The position numbers and the translations under genes are program-made. From a virus: a stretch of DNA of 64,000 bases. Positions 49,698-58,190 of this stretch are shown one piece after another; the first letter of the stretch is position 1; each line of letters opens with the position of its first letter. The stretch lies in the IMG/VR virus record IMGVR_UViG_3300028840_004314, positions 20,486-84,485 of that record. One strand, 5' to 3'. The notes under the pieces were generated by a model that worked only from the letters and a program-made list of their open reading frames with translations, was not told where the DNA came from and searched no databases.

Positions 49698-50051
49698 CTA
49701 GGCCGCGGATACAAAACCTAATCCACGTTCCGCGGCGTAAGTGAAGAAGGCTTTCCATATGGCTTTTCTATCGTCCTTTGGGAACCTATCGTGTAGGGCC
49801 CTTGTTAAGGCCACCTTCTTACCAGTGAACTTGTTGTAGGAATCGTTGGGATGTAGTTTGGCCATAGCGGACCATACCTCCCTTCCAGTTTCGGCGTCCA
49901 TTATCCGGCAGATGGTGTCTGTTCGGTGGTTCTCCAGGGTGGGGCGGGGACGTTTGGGATCCTTCTTGGAGAGGATATTGGTAATTGTCTTCCGCCGAAC
50001 TTCAAATACAATATGAAATTTTCTACCATTCGATACTGTTACTTCAAACAT
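49698..50051 (-). CDS. Unknown basic protein
   Basis: A 117-residue protein with AAAGGAGG 6 bases before the ATG. A beta-rich start (VSNGRKFHIVFEVRRKTITN) and a helical Lys/Arg-rich C-terminal half (KKVALTRALHDRFPKDDRKA). Lies between folE and primase. It may bind DNA or RNA (basic character), but this is unproven. Confidence 0.5.
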   Translation of the reverse strand: MFEVTVSNGRKFHIVFEVRRKTITNILSKKDPKRPRPTLENHRTDTICRIMDAETGREVWSAMAKLHPNDSYNKFTGKKVALTRALHDRFPKDDRKAIWKAFFTYAAERGLGFVSAA

Positions 50052-50063
50052 GACTAGCCTCCT

Positions 50064-50249
50064 TTATATGGTGTGGTTTCCAAGAATTCTCAATCGATCA
50101 ACTAGATTTCCCAATTGATAACGTAAATCACGGATGGTGGATTTTAGTTGTGTGATTTGTGATTCCAGTTGTTCTATTCTTTCCTCGTTGGCTGGAGTAA
50201 CATCCTTCACCCGTAATTCCGTCGAGTTCCTGTTTGGATTCTTCATCAT
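50064..50249 (-). CDS. Small coiled-coil protein
   Basis: A 61-residue protein with ATG overlapping the primase stop by one base; a second ATG follows immediately. Residues 20-55 form a heptad-like coiled coil (RIEQLESQITQLKSTIRDLR). Probably a small oligomer-forming partner. Function unknown. Confidence 0.5.
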   Translation of the reverse strand: MMKNPNRNSTELRVKDVTPANEERIEQLESQITQLKSTIRDLRYQLGNLVDRLRILGNHTI

Positions 50250-51199
50250 TACCCTTTCAAGTACTCCGTCCGTTCTATAAGTTTCCTGGTGTTGGCGAAT
50301 CCAAAACTATCAGGATCGTCGTCCTCCGGGAATCTTACCACCTTTATTCTATCAACGAAAATCCGAAAAGATCGGGCCATTTTTTTGGCCAACCAATAGG
50401 CGTCCCCATCCCAAAGGAAAATCAACTCGGATGGTTGTAAAGTTCTGATTTGACGTTCCTGCTCCTTGGTGATATGGGTCCCGAATGTACACGTACTACC
50501 CTTTCCCATTCTCCAGCTATCCAGTAGACCCTCTGTGAGAAGAAGAGGGGTTCGTGGTATGAGATCATCAAACAAGTACAGCGTATCATTGATACTAGTG
50601 GAGGATGTTTTTGTCTTCTGTGGAGATTTACCTGTAAGGTCCATTCCTTGAAACGCCAACATTTTATCCTGAAGGTAGATGGGAACTACCATTCTGTAGG
50701 CATATTCCCCGGAGAAGCAAAGGTGGGCTTCATACTCCACACAGGTTTTGATACTGATTTTCCTCTTGCGAAGGAAGGCGTTTAGGAATTCATTACTGGT
50801 ATTGGTAGTAATGGGTTTGGAACCCGCTGGAAGGGTAATTTCCTGGTCCTCCTGGTCCTCCTCCTCGTAAGTATCCTCTTCTGGGTATACTAAGCCCTTA
50901 ATAACGTCCAGGGCGGTCTGGCCCCTTTCTCCGCGTGTCTGTTTAGCCTTGATCTTTCTTTCAAAATAGGACCTACTATCCTCTGTAAGTACAGACATCA
51001 GGTAGGACAAGTGTCCTTTGTCACGGCACCTCCAACAACTGAAGAGGAGGGATTCAATAAAGATGCCACAGTGATTACTATGATCATCACAAAGTGGACA
51101 TCTAACGTTGATGGAACCCTCCGACACATTCTTACCGGACAGCCAGTATTGAATGCCGTAATCTTCCAACAACTCGATTATGATTTCTCGGTTTTCCAT
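50249..51199 (-). CDS. DNA primase, DnaG-type
   Basis: A 316-residue protein. CPLCDDHSNHCG followed by FSCWRCRDKGHL is the CHC2-type zinc-binding domain (residues 34-60). The toprim core follows: LLLTEGLLDSWRMG with the catalytic Glu223, and FLWDGDAYWLAKK with Asp264/Asp266. An acidic linker (YEEEDQEDQE) separates them. It makes primers for lagging-strand synthesis beside the replicative helicase. Shorter than cellular DnaG because it lacks the helicase-binding C-terminal domain. Confidence 0.9.
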   Translation of the reverse strand: MENREIIIELLEDYGIQYWLSGKNVSEGSINVRCPLCDDHSNHCGIFIESLLFSCWRCRDKGHLSYLMSVLTEDSRSYFERKIKAKQTRGERGQTALDVIKGLVYPEEDTYEEEDQEDQEITLPAGSKPITTNTSNEFLNAFLRKRKISIKTCVEYEAHLCFSGEYAYRMVVPIYLQDKMLAFQGMDLTGKSPQKTKTSSTSINDTLYLFDDLIPRTPLLLTEGLLDSWRMGKGSTCTFGTHITKEQERQIRTLQPSELIFLWDGDAYWLAKKMARSFRIFVDRIKVVRFPEDDDPDSFGFANTRKLIERTEYLKG

Positions 51200-51829
51200 T
51201 TAATCGTTGCCGCGGATGTAGTACATGTCGAAGATATCCTCAAAACAACTGGGGGCCGCACCGTACAATACATGCAGAATCTTTTTGCACACCGACTGTA
51301 TCTCCCACTGTGCGTGAGGGTCACAACGAAGTTTCAGAATGTGTCTCCACTCCCGAAAGTTGGCTGTTACTGTTATTTTTGTAAACCAGGCGTTGGGGAG
51401 AACAAAACGAGCATCCTCCTTTTTCACACCTTTATCCAATAGGGCGTTGTAGGTGTCAATACATATCTTCATGCAACTCTCAAACAACTCCAATTTACTT
51501 TTGTCCGAATCCACCAGCAAGGGGGAAGGAACAACGTAATTAGGACATTGTGAAGTGGTGGAACACTTTACATACCTTTGAGATTGTTGAGTGTAGGAGG
51601 CCAACCGATGACGTACTAACTGATGTGTCATAGCACGGGAGACTCCTTCTATGTGAAAAGTGGCGGAAGCGTGTTCCAACACGGATTCATGCCCTCGTCG
51701 TATCAGTCCCTTGATAAATTTTTCACGTTCCGAGTGGCATCGTGAAGGGGCGGAATCATAGGCCCCCCTTCCAGCTATTTCAATAACTTTTTCAGCGTTT
51801 TCAGTTACTTGTACCATAGTCACACTCAT
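51200..51829 (-). CDS. thyX: FAD-dependent thymidylate synthase
   Basis: A 209-residue protein started at the ATG 6 bases after AAGGAG. RHRLASYTQQSQRY is the ThyX motif RHRxxSxxxxSxR. HESVLEHASATFHIEGVSRA is the flavin/dUMP-binding lead-in. It makes dTMP from dUMP with methylene-tetrahydrofolate and FADH2. It boosts thymidine supply during phage replication. Its stop abuts the primase start. Confidence 0.95.
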   Translation of the reverse strand: MSVTMVQVTENAEKVIEIAGRGAYDSAPSRCHSEREKFIKGLIRRGHESVLEHASATFHIEGVSRAMTHQLVRHRLASYTQQSQRYVKCSTTSQCPNYVVPSPLLVDSDKSKLELFESCMKICIDTYNALLDKGVKKEDARFVLPNAWFTKITVTANFREWRHILKLRCDPHAQWEIQSVCKKILHVLYGAAPSCFEDIFDMYYIRGND

Positions 51830-52097
51830 CACAGTCTCCTTCACATGGGGAGTTTTCCACGGGTCCGAATGGGGAATCCAATTCTAGAACGTTGTCTAGA
51901 TACAATTTCATCCCCGGTTGTAGTTTATGCATAATCTCCAAATAGGCGGCCCGGGCCTCCTGTTCTGTCATAAAGGTAAACAGAATTTGGCATAGGGATA
52001 GTTGCTGATCGAAGATGATTTGATTCTTGAATGCGTACCACCCATTACACTTTTCCAGATCTACACACTGTTGTTTTGACCAAACGATCATACTCAT
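51801..52097 (-). CDS. Unknown protein with C-terminal Cys pairs
   Basis: A 98-residue protein with TAGGAG upstream. The N-terminus MSMIVWSKQQCVDLEKCNGW and a mostly helical middle precede SPCEGDCDECDYG, a Cys/Asp-rich end that could bind metal. It overlaps the thyX start by 29 bases. No family is recognised. Confidence 0.45.
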   Translation of the reverse strand: MSMIVWSKQQCVDLEKCNGWYAFKNQIIFDQQLSLCQILFTFMTEQEARAAYLEIMHKLQPGMKLYLDNVLELDSPFGPVENSPCEGDCDECDYGTSN

Positions 52098-52106
52098 TTA
52101 AAGCTC

Positions 52107-52436
52107 CTACTTTTCCCAACGATGTTTATTCTTTTTCCACTCGATCATATCCCCCAACTCCCTGGGCATTCTTGGTATCAGACGTTCCCATCTAGTACCT
52201 CTAGCCCCTCCTTCCATGAATTCGTCGATGTGGTCCTTGTCGTATCCTAAGGATTTTAGTTTACGACGGAGATTGTATAACTCCAGCTCGATTCCATTGA
52301 GCAGGAATTCTGACATATTTAGGAGGTCCCTAATATGTCTTTGTATTTCCCATTTGTTACAAAAGTCAACTGAACATGGTGGATCGATTTTTAATCGTCT
52401 ACGAATGAATGGTTTCAGTTTCCTTCTAGCCGCCAT
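52107..52436 (-). CDS. Unknown basic helical protein
   Basis: A 109-residue Lys/Arg-rich protein with TAGGAG upstream. Begins MAARRKLKPFIRRRLKIDPP, then helices with GIELELYNLRRKLKSLGYDK. It overlaps the end of the helicase gene by 11 bases. The basic start suggests DNA contact, but no domain is recognised. Confidence 0.5.
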   Translation of the reverse strand: MAARRKLKPFIRRRLKIDPPCSVDFCNKWEIQRHIRDLLNMSEFLLNGIELELYNLRRKLKSLGYDKDHIDEFMEGGARGTRWERLIPRMPRELGDMIEWKKNKHRWEK

Positions 52437-53910
52437 ACTTTCTCCTACTGAGCATGTCTAAAAACTTCTGCAAGTTGTCTCTTTCATTTCCTGCTCTTTT
52501 GGATGTAATTTCATCCACCGTTCCTTCCAGTACCAAATCAAAGTAGGTACAAGTTTCTATTTGTCCATCACGATGTATACGACCTTCTACCTGTATATTA
52601 TCAATGGCCCCAGGAGGGCGGTTTATGAAAATCATATTACTAGCCATCTGTGCGTTGATTCCTTCTCCACCACTGGCCGGGTGCATTACTAAACATTTGT
52701 ACTTTTCTTTCTCTGCCCAGTCGAAGAATTGTGTATCCTTGTTTTTGATTTCTCCACGTAAGGATCTGTAGGTGAATCCATGTTTCTTTAGGGCTTCTTC
52801 TATCAGCCGACCCTCTTCGATGTACAGATGTACAATAATGACTTTTCCTCGTATTTCCTCCAAAACTTCCAACATCAATTGGATTTTTGGATTTTTCTTC
52901 AAAGAAAGTAATCGGGTAGTAACTTGTTTACCAGCGTCGTCCCTTGAAAGAATGAATCCGGAACATATTTGTTGTTCCTTTTGGGCTAATTGTCCTGCAA
53001 GGAAGAAATTCTGTTCCTCCCTGGCTTCCTCCGCGTATCCCTGTAGCTCCATCATAGCGTCCTGTTGTTCCTTCGTGGGCCTAGCTGTTCTAACTTCGTA
53101 TACTTGTGGAGGAAGATCTAAACATTCCCTTTTTTCATACCGGAGTGTACACCAGGAGATTTTTTTCAGTAGTTTCTCCTTCGCCCCATCTTTTGGGACC
53201 CACTTAAACGGGCCATAGGGCCTGAAATATAATTCACGAAACGCCCAAAAGCTCCTTCCAAAGGTCTGTCCTTGATCCAATACTTCATACTCTGCCCATA
53301 AGTCCTCCAACTTATTGAAAGGAGTTCCTGTAAGACCAATAACGAAGGTTGATCGTTTAGTAAGTTGTTTGGCTATTCTCCGACGTATACCCTTCCTACC
53401 TTTCAGCTTGTGAACTTCATCGAAGATTATACAGTCAAAGTCATCAACAAAACTACGACGATTCACTACAATCCTATTCTTGTCCAATTCCTCCTCTGTA
53501 TCAGGATCTATCAGAGATTCCTTTTTACCGTAAATCCATTGAAGTCCCTCATAGTTTATCACATAGATTCTGGCTTTCTGACCAAGTTTTTTGATCCTGT
53601 CTTTGATTTTACCATCTAGTATTTTGTATGTCCAGGTTGTGTGTTGTTCGATTTGTGGTGCCCAGGTTTTTCTTACAATGGAGCTAGGAGCCACAACAAG
53701 GATTCGTTTGGCTCTCCATAACATAGCCATGTACAAAGCCGTAAGGGTTTTACCCGTACCAACGTCGTGGACAAAGGCGACTCTGTTTCTGTTTTTGTCC
53801 AAACCAAAGGCGAAGGAAACTAATTGGTGATGACGTGGTTCTGTAATGAAGTCCACGTCCGCGAACATCTTCCTTAGTTTGGAGGGTTTGAGGTTCTTGT
53901 AGTCGGTCAT
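52426..53910 (-). CDS. SNF2-type SF2 helicase/ATPase
   Basis: A 494-residue protein. Motif I is HDVGTGKTLTALYMAML (Walker A at residues 49-55), motif II CIIFDEVHKLKG, motif III GLTGTPFNKLEDLW, motif V ASGGEGINAQMASNMIFINR, and motif VI VEGRIHRDGQIETCTYFDL. These mark the SNF2-like branch of superfamily 2. It probably remodels DNA-protein complexes or assists recombination-dependent replication. Complete in length. It overlaps the DnaB-like gene by 4 bases. Confidence 0.93.
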   Translation of the reverse strand: MTDYKNLKPSKLRKMFADVDFITEPRHHQLVSFAFGLDKNRNRVAFVHDVGTGKTLTALYMAMLWRAKRILVVAPSSIVRKTWAPQIEQHTTWTYKILDGKIKDRIKKLGQKARIYVINYEGLQWIYGKKESLIDPDTEEELDKNRIVVNRRSFVDDFDCIIFDEVHKLKGRKGIRRRIAKQLTKRSTFVIGLTGTPFNKLEDLWAEYEVLDQGQTFGRSFWAFRELYFRPYGPFKWVPKDGAKEKLLKKISWCTLRYEKRECLDLPPQVYEVRTARPTKEQQDAMMELQGYAEEAREEQNFFLAGQLAQKEQQICSGFILSRDDAGKQVTTRLLSLKKNPKIQLMLEVLEEIRGKVIIVHLYIEEGRLIEEALKKHGFTYRSLRGEIKNKDTQFFDWAEKEKYKCLVMHPASGGEGINAQMASNMIFINRPPGAIDNIQVEGRIHRDGQIETCTYFDLVLEGTVDEITSKRAGNERDNLQKFLDMLSRRKYGG

Positions 53911-55388
53911 CTTCCACGTTCCCTTCTACGTCCGCGTCCTCTTCTCCTAGGTGGAGGGTCTTGTAAGTTGTTATCATTTCCCTCTTCGTTTCCTTCCACC
54001 AGGTCGTCATCCAGGGCGTCCTCGTCGGTTATACTCATGGGCCAACTAGCCAAACAGAATTGTCCAATGTCCAGGTTCTGTTGAATTTGGCACCCAAATT
54101 GATCATCTCCAGTTCTGTTAGCCACAATCCACATACTACAAGCGTTGTTTTGTGCCATGTCTTCGGTGGCCCCTAGTGCGATCATCATATCCACATTGGC
54201 TCCCTTTCGGATATCACCAGACGGATCCTTCTTGGTTAACCGGGCCTTGCCAATTGTGTCCCTTCTTCCTTGTGTACAGGTAAAGGTGAGAATGTTTCGT
54301 TCATCACAAATACGTTTGTGTTGTATGTAACACTCGTTGAGTTGATCCCTTTGTTGAGATGTGGATTTAGGTAGTTTCATTATGTCGATGTAGTCGTTGA
54401 TCAACACATCTGGAATGAAATTCTCATAGATTTCCAGGTAGTCCAGGAGACGTTCTATCTCCTCGATAGTACAGGAACCCATTGGGTATTTCTTTAGAAT
54501 CACTTGACTACCGCGTTTGCGTACTAGCTTTCGGAAGTGTTGTATCCTACTCAGATTGTATACGGAGTCCACGGAGTAGAAGGCTCTTTCGGTGATGACA
54601 CCAGTTTCACTTCTAGTGATAAATTCTACATCCTTAGGTTCATGGGCTCTGGTAAGGGCTCCGATCATCATGTCGTATCGACGCTCCAATTCCGCCAAGG
54701 TGATTTCGTGGGAAAGATGAAGCACATTAAGACCACGCATGATGGCCCTTTTCGCCATATGATTCAGGCACCAGGATTTAGTTCCCTTGAGGGGACCCAT
54801 AACACATATGAAATCCCCACGACAAAATACAGTATCCAATCGGTCGTCGATATGTGGGATCCCAGTTTTCAGTATCTCGTCAGCCTGCTCCGAATAGTAG
54901 GTTGGGATGGCCCCTTCCTGGTATTTCAATCCCGTATCATAATCCATGTGATCGTTTCGGAGAGTTTTATACATGAAATTTCTGGCGTCATCGAAACGCT
55001 CGGACTCCACCATCTTCACAAACTCAATGGCGGCGTCCTGGAATTCAATCCGCTTTACAAAGTCCCCTACACGCTTTAGGATGTATTGAGAATCCGGCGG
55101 ATGGAGTTGTTGTATTTTACGTAGGTACGCCAGATAATCCTCCCTGATCAGCGGATCCACCTTACGTTTGTTCAAGTACCGAGATAGTTCGTCCCCAATG
55201 TGATTTGTAATCGGTTTACCAAACTGGTTGAAGTACCTTTGGCAGATTGAAATCAGATTTTCGGTGATTTCTGAATCGAAATACTCAGGTCGAATAACGC
55301 CCTTAGTTGCCAACAGGAACTGTTTATCGACGATACTGAGATATACAAAACAATCCTGTATGTGTTGCGTTAGATCGTGTTTACCCAT
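53907..55388 (-). CDS. Replicative DNA helicase, DnaB-type
   Basis: A 493-residue protein. Residues 1-140 resemble the DnaB N-terminal helical domain; residues 180-420 are a RecA-like core with VMGPLKGTKSWCLNHMAKRA, IDYIDIMKLP-like Walker B (VLINDYIDIM), and SQQRDQLNECYIQHKRICDE. The P-loop reads GPLKGTKS, so the usual Gly before Lys is Thr. The C-terminus is acidic and then Arg-rich (RRRGRGRRRERG). It unwinds DNA at the fork and pairs with the primase gene nearby. Confidence 0.87.
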   Translation of the reverse strand: MGKHDLTQHIQDCFVYLSIVDKQFLLATKGVIRPEYFDSEITENLISICQRYFNQFGKPITNHIGDELSRYLNKRKVDPLIREDYLAYLRKIQQLHPPDSQYILKRVGDFVKRIEFQDAAIEFVKMVESERFDDARNFMYKTLRNDHMDYDTGLKYQEGAIPTYYSEQADEILKTGIPHIDDRLDTVFCRGDFICVMGPLKGTKSWCLNHMAKRAIMRGLNVLHLSHEITLAELERRYDMMIGALTRAHEPKDVEFITRSETGVITERAFYSVDSVYNLSRIQHFRKLVRKRGSQVILKKYPMGSCTIEEIERLLDYLEIYENFIPDVLINDYIDIMKLPKSTSQQRDQLNECYIQHKRICDERNILTFTCTQGRRDTIGKARLTKKDPSGDIRKGANVDMMIALGATEDMAQNNACSMWIVANRTGDDQFGCQIQQNLDIGQFCLASWPMSITDEDALDDDLVEGNEEGNDNNLQDPPPRRRGRGRRRERGR

Positions 55389-55928
55389 TTAGTTTTTGGA
55401 GTTCTTTCTTTTTGATCTTCGTGCGGATGTTCCAAAACCCGGCATGATTTGTTTCATATATTGTGGAAACAACACTCTCCATGTGGTATCCGAAATCAGA
55501 TGCCCAATACGAAGTCGTTTACCCTGGTTGATATACTCACCCTCCAACATAGTGAAGAGTTGTCGTACCACTTCGGAATACGACATCCTTGTACTTTTAC
55601 AGAAATCCGTTATACGGTCGTGACATTCCTCGAACTTGTAATACTCTTTGTCACTGGTTTGTAGGTCGTAACGTTTTTGGTTTAGGAATTTACGAGCGAA
55701 TCTGTCTGCTAGCTTCTTGACCGTTTCCACATCGGAGCCATGGTTCTCGAGCCAATTACGACGCCGCTTAGTTTTTTCCCGCTTCTTGGAACGTTCTTCG
55801 ATTGTATTGACCCTCATAACGGAGGCGCCAATCTTCACAGTACAGTTGATGTCGGCGATCCAATCTCCTGCTTCGTTTTGTTTGAGACTCTTGTAAACCG
55901 TGTCACTTAGTTTCATCTGTATCAACAT
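55389..55928 (-). CDS. Unknown basic protein, first gene of replication operon
   Basis: A 179-residue protein started at the ATG 6 bases after AAAGGA; a TTG 18 bases upstream is possible. Many Lys/Arg residues (RSKKREKTKRRRNWLENHGS) and a helical core (ECHDRITDFCKSTRMSYSEV). Right before the DnaB-type gene, it might be a helicase loader or single-strand binding factor, but no motif confirms this. Confidence 0.5.
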   Translation of the reverse strand: MLIQMKLSDTVYKSLKQNEAGDWIADINCTVKIGASVMRVNTIEERSKKREKTKRRRNWLENHGSDVETVKKLADRFARKFLNQKRYDLQTSDKEYYKFEECHDRITDFCKSTRMSYSEVVRQLFTMLEGEYINQGKRLRIGHLISDTTWRVLFPQYMKQIMPGFGTSARRSKRKNSKN

Positions 55929-56316
55929 AGGAGTTCCTTTCGCCAATCCTGTATATCAATGAAAATCATCGCAGAAACCGTGAAGGCGAAAAATTTTTTT
56001 GGAAAATCGCGATTTTCTTGGCCACGCCATTCTCTTTTTTTGATATATATCCATGTACCATGGACGACAGGACAGGGGACAGGGATATATATTTTTTTTC
56101 TAGTCTTTAGTCTATTAGGAACTAATAGATCATAGCCTTTAAAACATACCTGAAGGTATGTAGGCGTGGTGTTCACCACCACGCGTTGTTGATTGGATTT
56201 TTCCCATAATTGTACTGAAATAAAAACTTGAAATTTTTTCAAATTTCCTGTATCATAGAAACTTGGACCAGATATCTGTTGGTGTACAGAAAGAATTTTC
56301 ATGTAAGGGGTTGATG
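55929..56316. promoter_or_regulatory. Divergent control region, possible replication origin
   Basis: No gene is present. The region is AT-rich and packed with inverted repeats: GAAAATCGCGATTTTC (56002-56017), CCATG/CATGG (56051-56063), ATATATATCC with GGATATATAT (56043-56092), CTATTAG/CTAATAG (56112-56128), ACATACC/GGTATGT (56144-56161) and GCGTGGTG/CACCACGC (56164-56184). It lies between divergent operons (helicase one way, queE the other). Inference: promoter/operator cluster, possibly also an origin. Confidence 0.6.
56228..56256 (+). promoter_or_regulatory. Sigma-70-type promoter for queE
   Basis: TTGAAA (56228-56233) and TATCAT (56251-56256) are 17 bases apart, each matching the consensus at 5 of 6 positions. 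Transcription would start near 56263, giving a leader of about 50 bases before the queE ATG. Confidence 0.75.
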
Positions 56317-57030
56317 ATGTCACAATTGAAGGTGTACAGTATCTTTGATTCGATTGATGGTGAAGCTAACGCCTTTGGTGGAGCGGGAGAGCCTTCCACT
56401 TTTCTTCGTCTGGCTGGTTGTAACTTGAACTGTGCCTATTGTGACACAAAGTACGCCCTGAGTTTGGAATCCGGGCACAGCTACAATGTGGACAGTCTCA
56501 TCAACACCCTGGTCATCAAAAAGAAACTTACTTTTACGGGCGGGGAGCCCTTGTATCAAGGACCACCCGTGGTGGAACTGATCACCGGTTTGATACGAAA
56601 GAATCCAGAAATCCGTATCACAGTGGAAACAAATGGGTCCGTTAACTTTGGTCAATATGGACTCCATCTTTTCCCAAAGAAGAATCTCCGTTTCGTTATG
56701 GACGTGAAAATGCCCTCCTCGGGCGTGGAGGTCCCTTGTGTATGGGACAATTTCGACATTTTAACAGAACATGACGCCGTAAAATTCGTTTGTTGTGATA
56801 TGGACGACGTAAATTTCATGTTCAATAACATTTTACGGAGCACAAGCAGTATATGCCCTGCTAAACGATACATCAGCCCTGGAATTGGGGAGCCTGGTCC
56901 TTTTCAATTGGAGTGGGCCACACAATTGGCTCAAATGGTGGGTGTTCAGGCGAAATTTGTACGGGCCGGGTTACATTTTAGCCTACAGATCCACAAGGTA
57001 TTATGGCCTCATGTGGAGGATGGGCGGTGA
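56317..57030 (+). CDS. queE: 7-carboxy-7-deazaguanine synthase
   Basis: A 237-residue protein. Of two adjacent ATGs, 56317 is 6 bases after AAGGGG and is chosen. The N-terminus MSQLKVYSIFDSIDGEANAF and CNLNCAYC (Cys35, 39, 42; C-x3-C-x2-C) are QueE features, with TGGEPL for SAM binding. The radical SAM enzyme makes 7-carboxy-7-deazaguanine from carboxytetrahydropterin, the product of QueD. QueD was not found in the window. Under its own promoter and first in the DNA-modification operon. Confidence 0.93.
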   Translation: MSQLKVYSIFDSIDGEANAFGGAGEPSTFLRLAGCNLNCAYCDTKYALSLESGHSYNVDSLINTLVIKKKLTFTGGEPLYQGPPVVELITGLIRKNPEIRITVETNGSVNFGQYGLHLFPKKNLRFVMDVKMPSSGVEVPCVWDNFDILTEHDAVKFVCCDMDDVNFMFNNILRSTSSICPAKRYISPGIGEPGPFQLEWATQLAQMVGVQAKFVRAGLHFSLQIHKVLWPHVEDGR

Positions 57031-57302
57031 GTAGGAAAAGTGAAAAAACTACAGATTGTGTCCACGTAATTGGACATTTTTATGGACTAAAGCGGCTCAT
57101 ATTGATAAATGAACGTGAAGAGTTAGTACAGTACTTTAAGGCCTACAGTACATCGATTTTTAAGCCAGTTGGAAAGAAAGTTGAAAAGGTAGTACAGTTC
57201 TTTGATAATCGACGAGGATACGGTGATTGGTTTAAGTATTGTCCCCGCTGTGGGGAGAAGTTGGATTGGTCCCGGATTAAACAGAATTTTGGTACTAAGT
57301 GA
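57027..57302 (+). CDS. Small zinc-ribbon protein
   Basis: A 91-residue protein. The preferred start is the GTG that overlaps the queE stop and stands 7 bases after GGAGG; an ATG at 57003 is possible but has no such site. CPRCGEKLDWSR near the end is half a zinc ribbon, paired with earlier Cys. Sits between queE and the repetitive protein. Function unknown. Confidence 0.5.
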   Translation: MSRKSEKTTDCVHVIGHFYGLKRLILINEREELVQYFKAYSTSIFKPVGKKVEKVVQFFDNRRGYGDWFKYCPRCGEKLDWSRIKQNFGTK

Positions 57303-57325
57303 AACATTTTAGGAGACAGTTGACC

Positions 57326-58081
57326 ATGGCAAAGAAGAAAGACAAACCTCAGACCCCTCCGCCCGCCGAAGATGACAAGTGCGAAGTTTTCGGGACCGGT
57401 TTTGATCCCGACAACAAGGAGTGTCAGGAGTGCGAAACGGAGTACGCTGACGATTACAAGCAGTGCAAGGAGTTGTGCGAGAAGGGTGACGAGCCCAAGG
57501 ACGCCCCCGAAGAGCCGGAACTTCCTGAGGAGGAGCAGGTAGAAAACCAGGAACCCGCTGAAGAGGCCGAGCCAGAAGAGGCCGAGCCCGAAGAGGCCAA
57601 GCCCGAAGAGGCCAAGCCCGAAGAGGCCAAGGACAAGCCCAAGAAGAAGGGCAAGAAGGGCAAGGCGGACGCCAAGGACACCAAGTCGGCGGAGAAGCCC
57701 AAGGACAAGCCCAAAGACAAACCCAAGGACAAGCCCAAGGACGATCAGAAGGCCAAAGACAAAGACAAGCCCAAGGACGATCAGAAGGCCAAAGACAAAG
57801 ACAAGCCCAAGAAGCCGGTAGTTCGTAAGGTTTGTCAGGCCATGATGAATGATGGCAACACCGAGGACGAGATCCTTACCGAGCTCCAGCGGATTTATGA
57901 AGAGGAGCTGGACAAGGATGAGGCGTTTGCCAAGAAGCGTGCCAGATCGACCTACAAGTCGGTCCTTCGTAAGAACAAGAAAGTCGCGGCGGCCGCTGAA
58001 CCCGAGACGGGTGACAATGATCCCGAGCCGGGTGACGGTGAAACCGACCAGAGCGATGAAAATACCAACGAGGCCGAGTAG
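57326..58081 (+). CDS. Low-complexity Glu/Lys/Pro-rich repeat protein
   Basis: A 251-residue protein started at the ATG after AGGAG. The N-terminal 50 residues hold five Cys (CEVFGTGFDPDNKECQEC). Then about five E-E-A-[KE]-P units, then KPKD/DDQKAKDKDKPK units, and a helical C-terminal domain (KVCQAMMNDGNTEDEILTEL). The coding DNA uses AAG/GAC/GCC nearly always, unlike neighbours, suggesting strong expression or a distinct origin. Charge-block pattern might condense DNA or form droplets. Function unknown. A strong terminator follows. Confidence 0.6.
   Translation: MAKKKDKPQTPPPAEDDKCEVFGTGFDPDNKECQECETEYADDYKQCKELCEKGDEPKDAPEEPELPEEEQVENQEPAEEAEPEEAEPEEAKPEEAKPEEAKDKPKKKGKKGKADAKDTKSAEKPKDKPKDKPKDKPKDDQKAKDKDKPKDDQKAKDKDKPKKPVVRKVCQAMMNDGNTEDEILTELQRIYEEELDKDEAFAKKRARSTYKSVLRKNKKVAAAAEPETGDNDPEPGDGETDQSDENTNEAE
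57560..57631 (+). repeat. Tandem 15-base repeats coding EEA[KE]P
   Basis: Five adjacent copies of GAAGAGGCC(G/A)AGCC(C/A), the last incomplete, inside the low-complexity gene. They can vary in number by replication slippage, keeping the reading frame because 15 is a multiple of 3. Confidence 0.85.
57740..57811 (+). repeat. Tandem 36-base repeats coding a 12-residue unit
   Basis: Two adjacent identical 36-base copies, each starting GACGATCAGAAGGCC, encode DDQKAKDKDKPK twice. Perfect identity implies recent duplication or ongoing length variation in frame. Confidence 0.85.
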
Positions 58082-58134
58082 GCCAACAGTACTGACATGA
58101 TCCCCGATTAGGTAGGTTGGGTGGTTCAGTTGCT

Positions 58135-58175
58135 CCGGTAGGGTCTAATGGGTGGGCCCTACCGGTTTTCTTTTT
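58135..58175 (+). terminator. Rho-independent terminator
   Basis: CCGGTAGGG pairs with CCCTACCGG around a 13-base loop, followed by TTTTCTTTTT. The stem is 9 bp and GC-rich. It separates the low-complexity gene from queC; transcription of queC must pass it or use another start. Confidence 0.85.
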
Positions 58176-58190
58176 GAAAGGGGTGAGATG

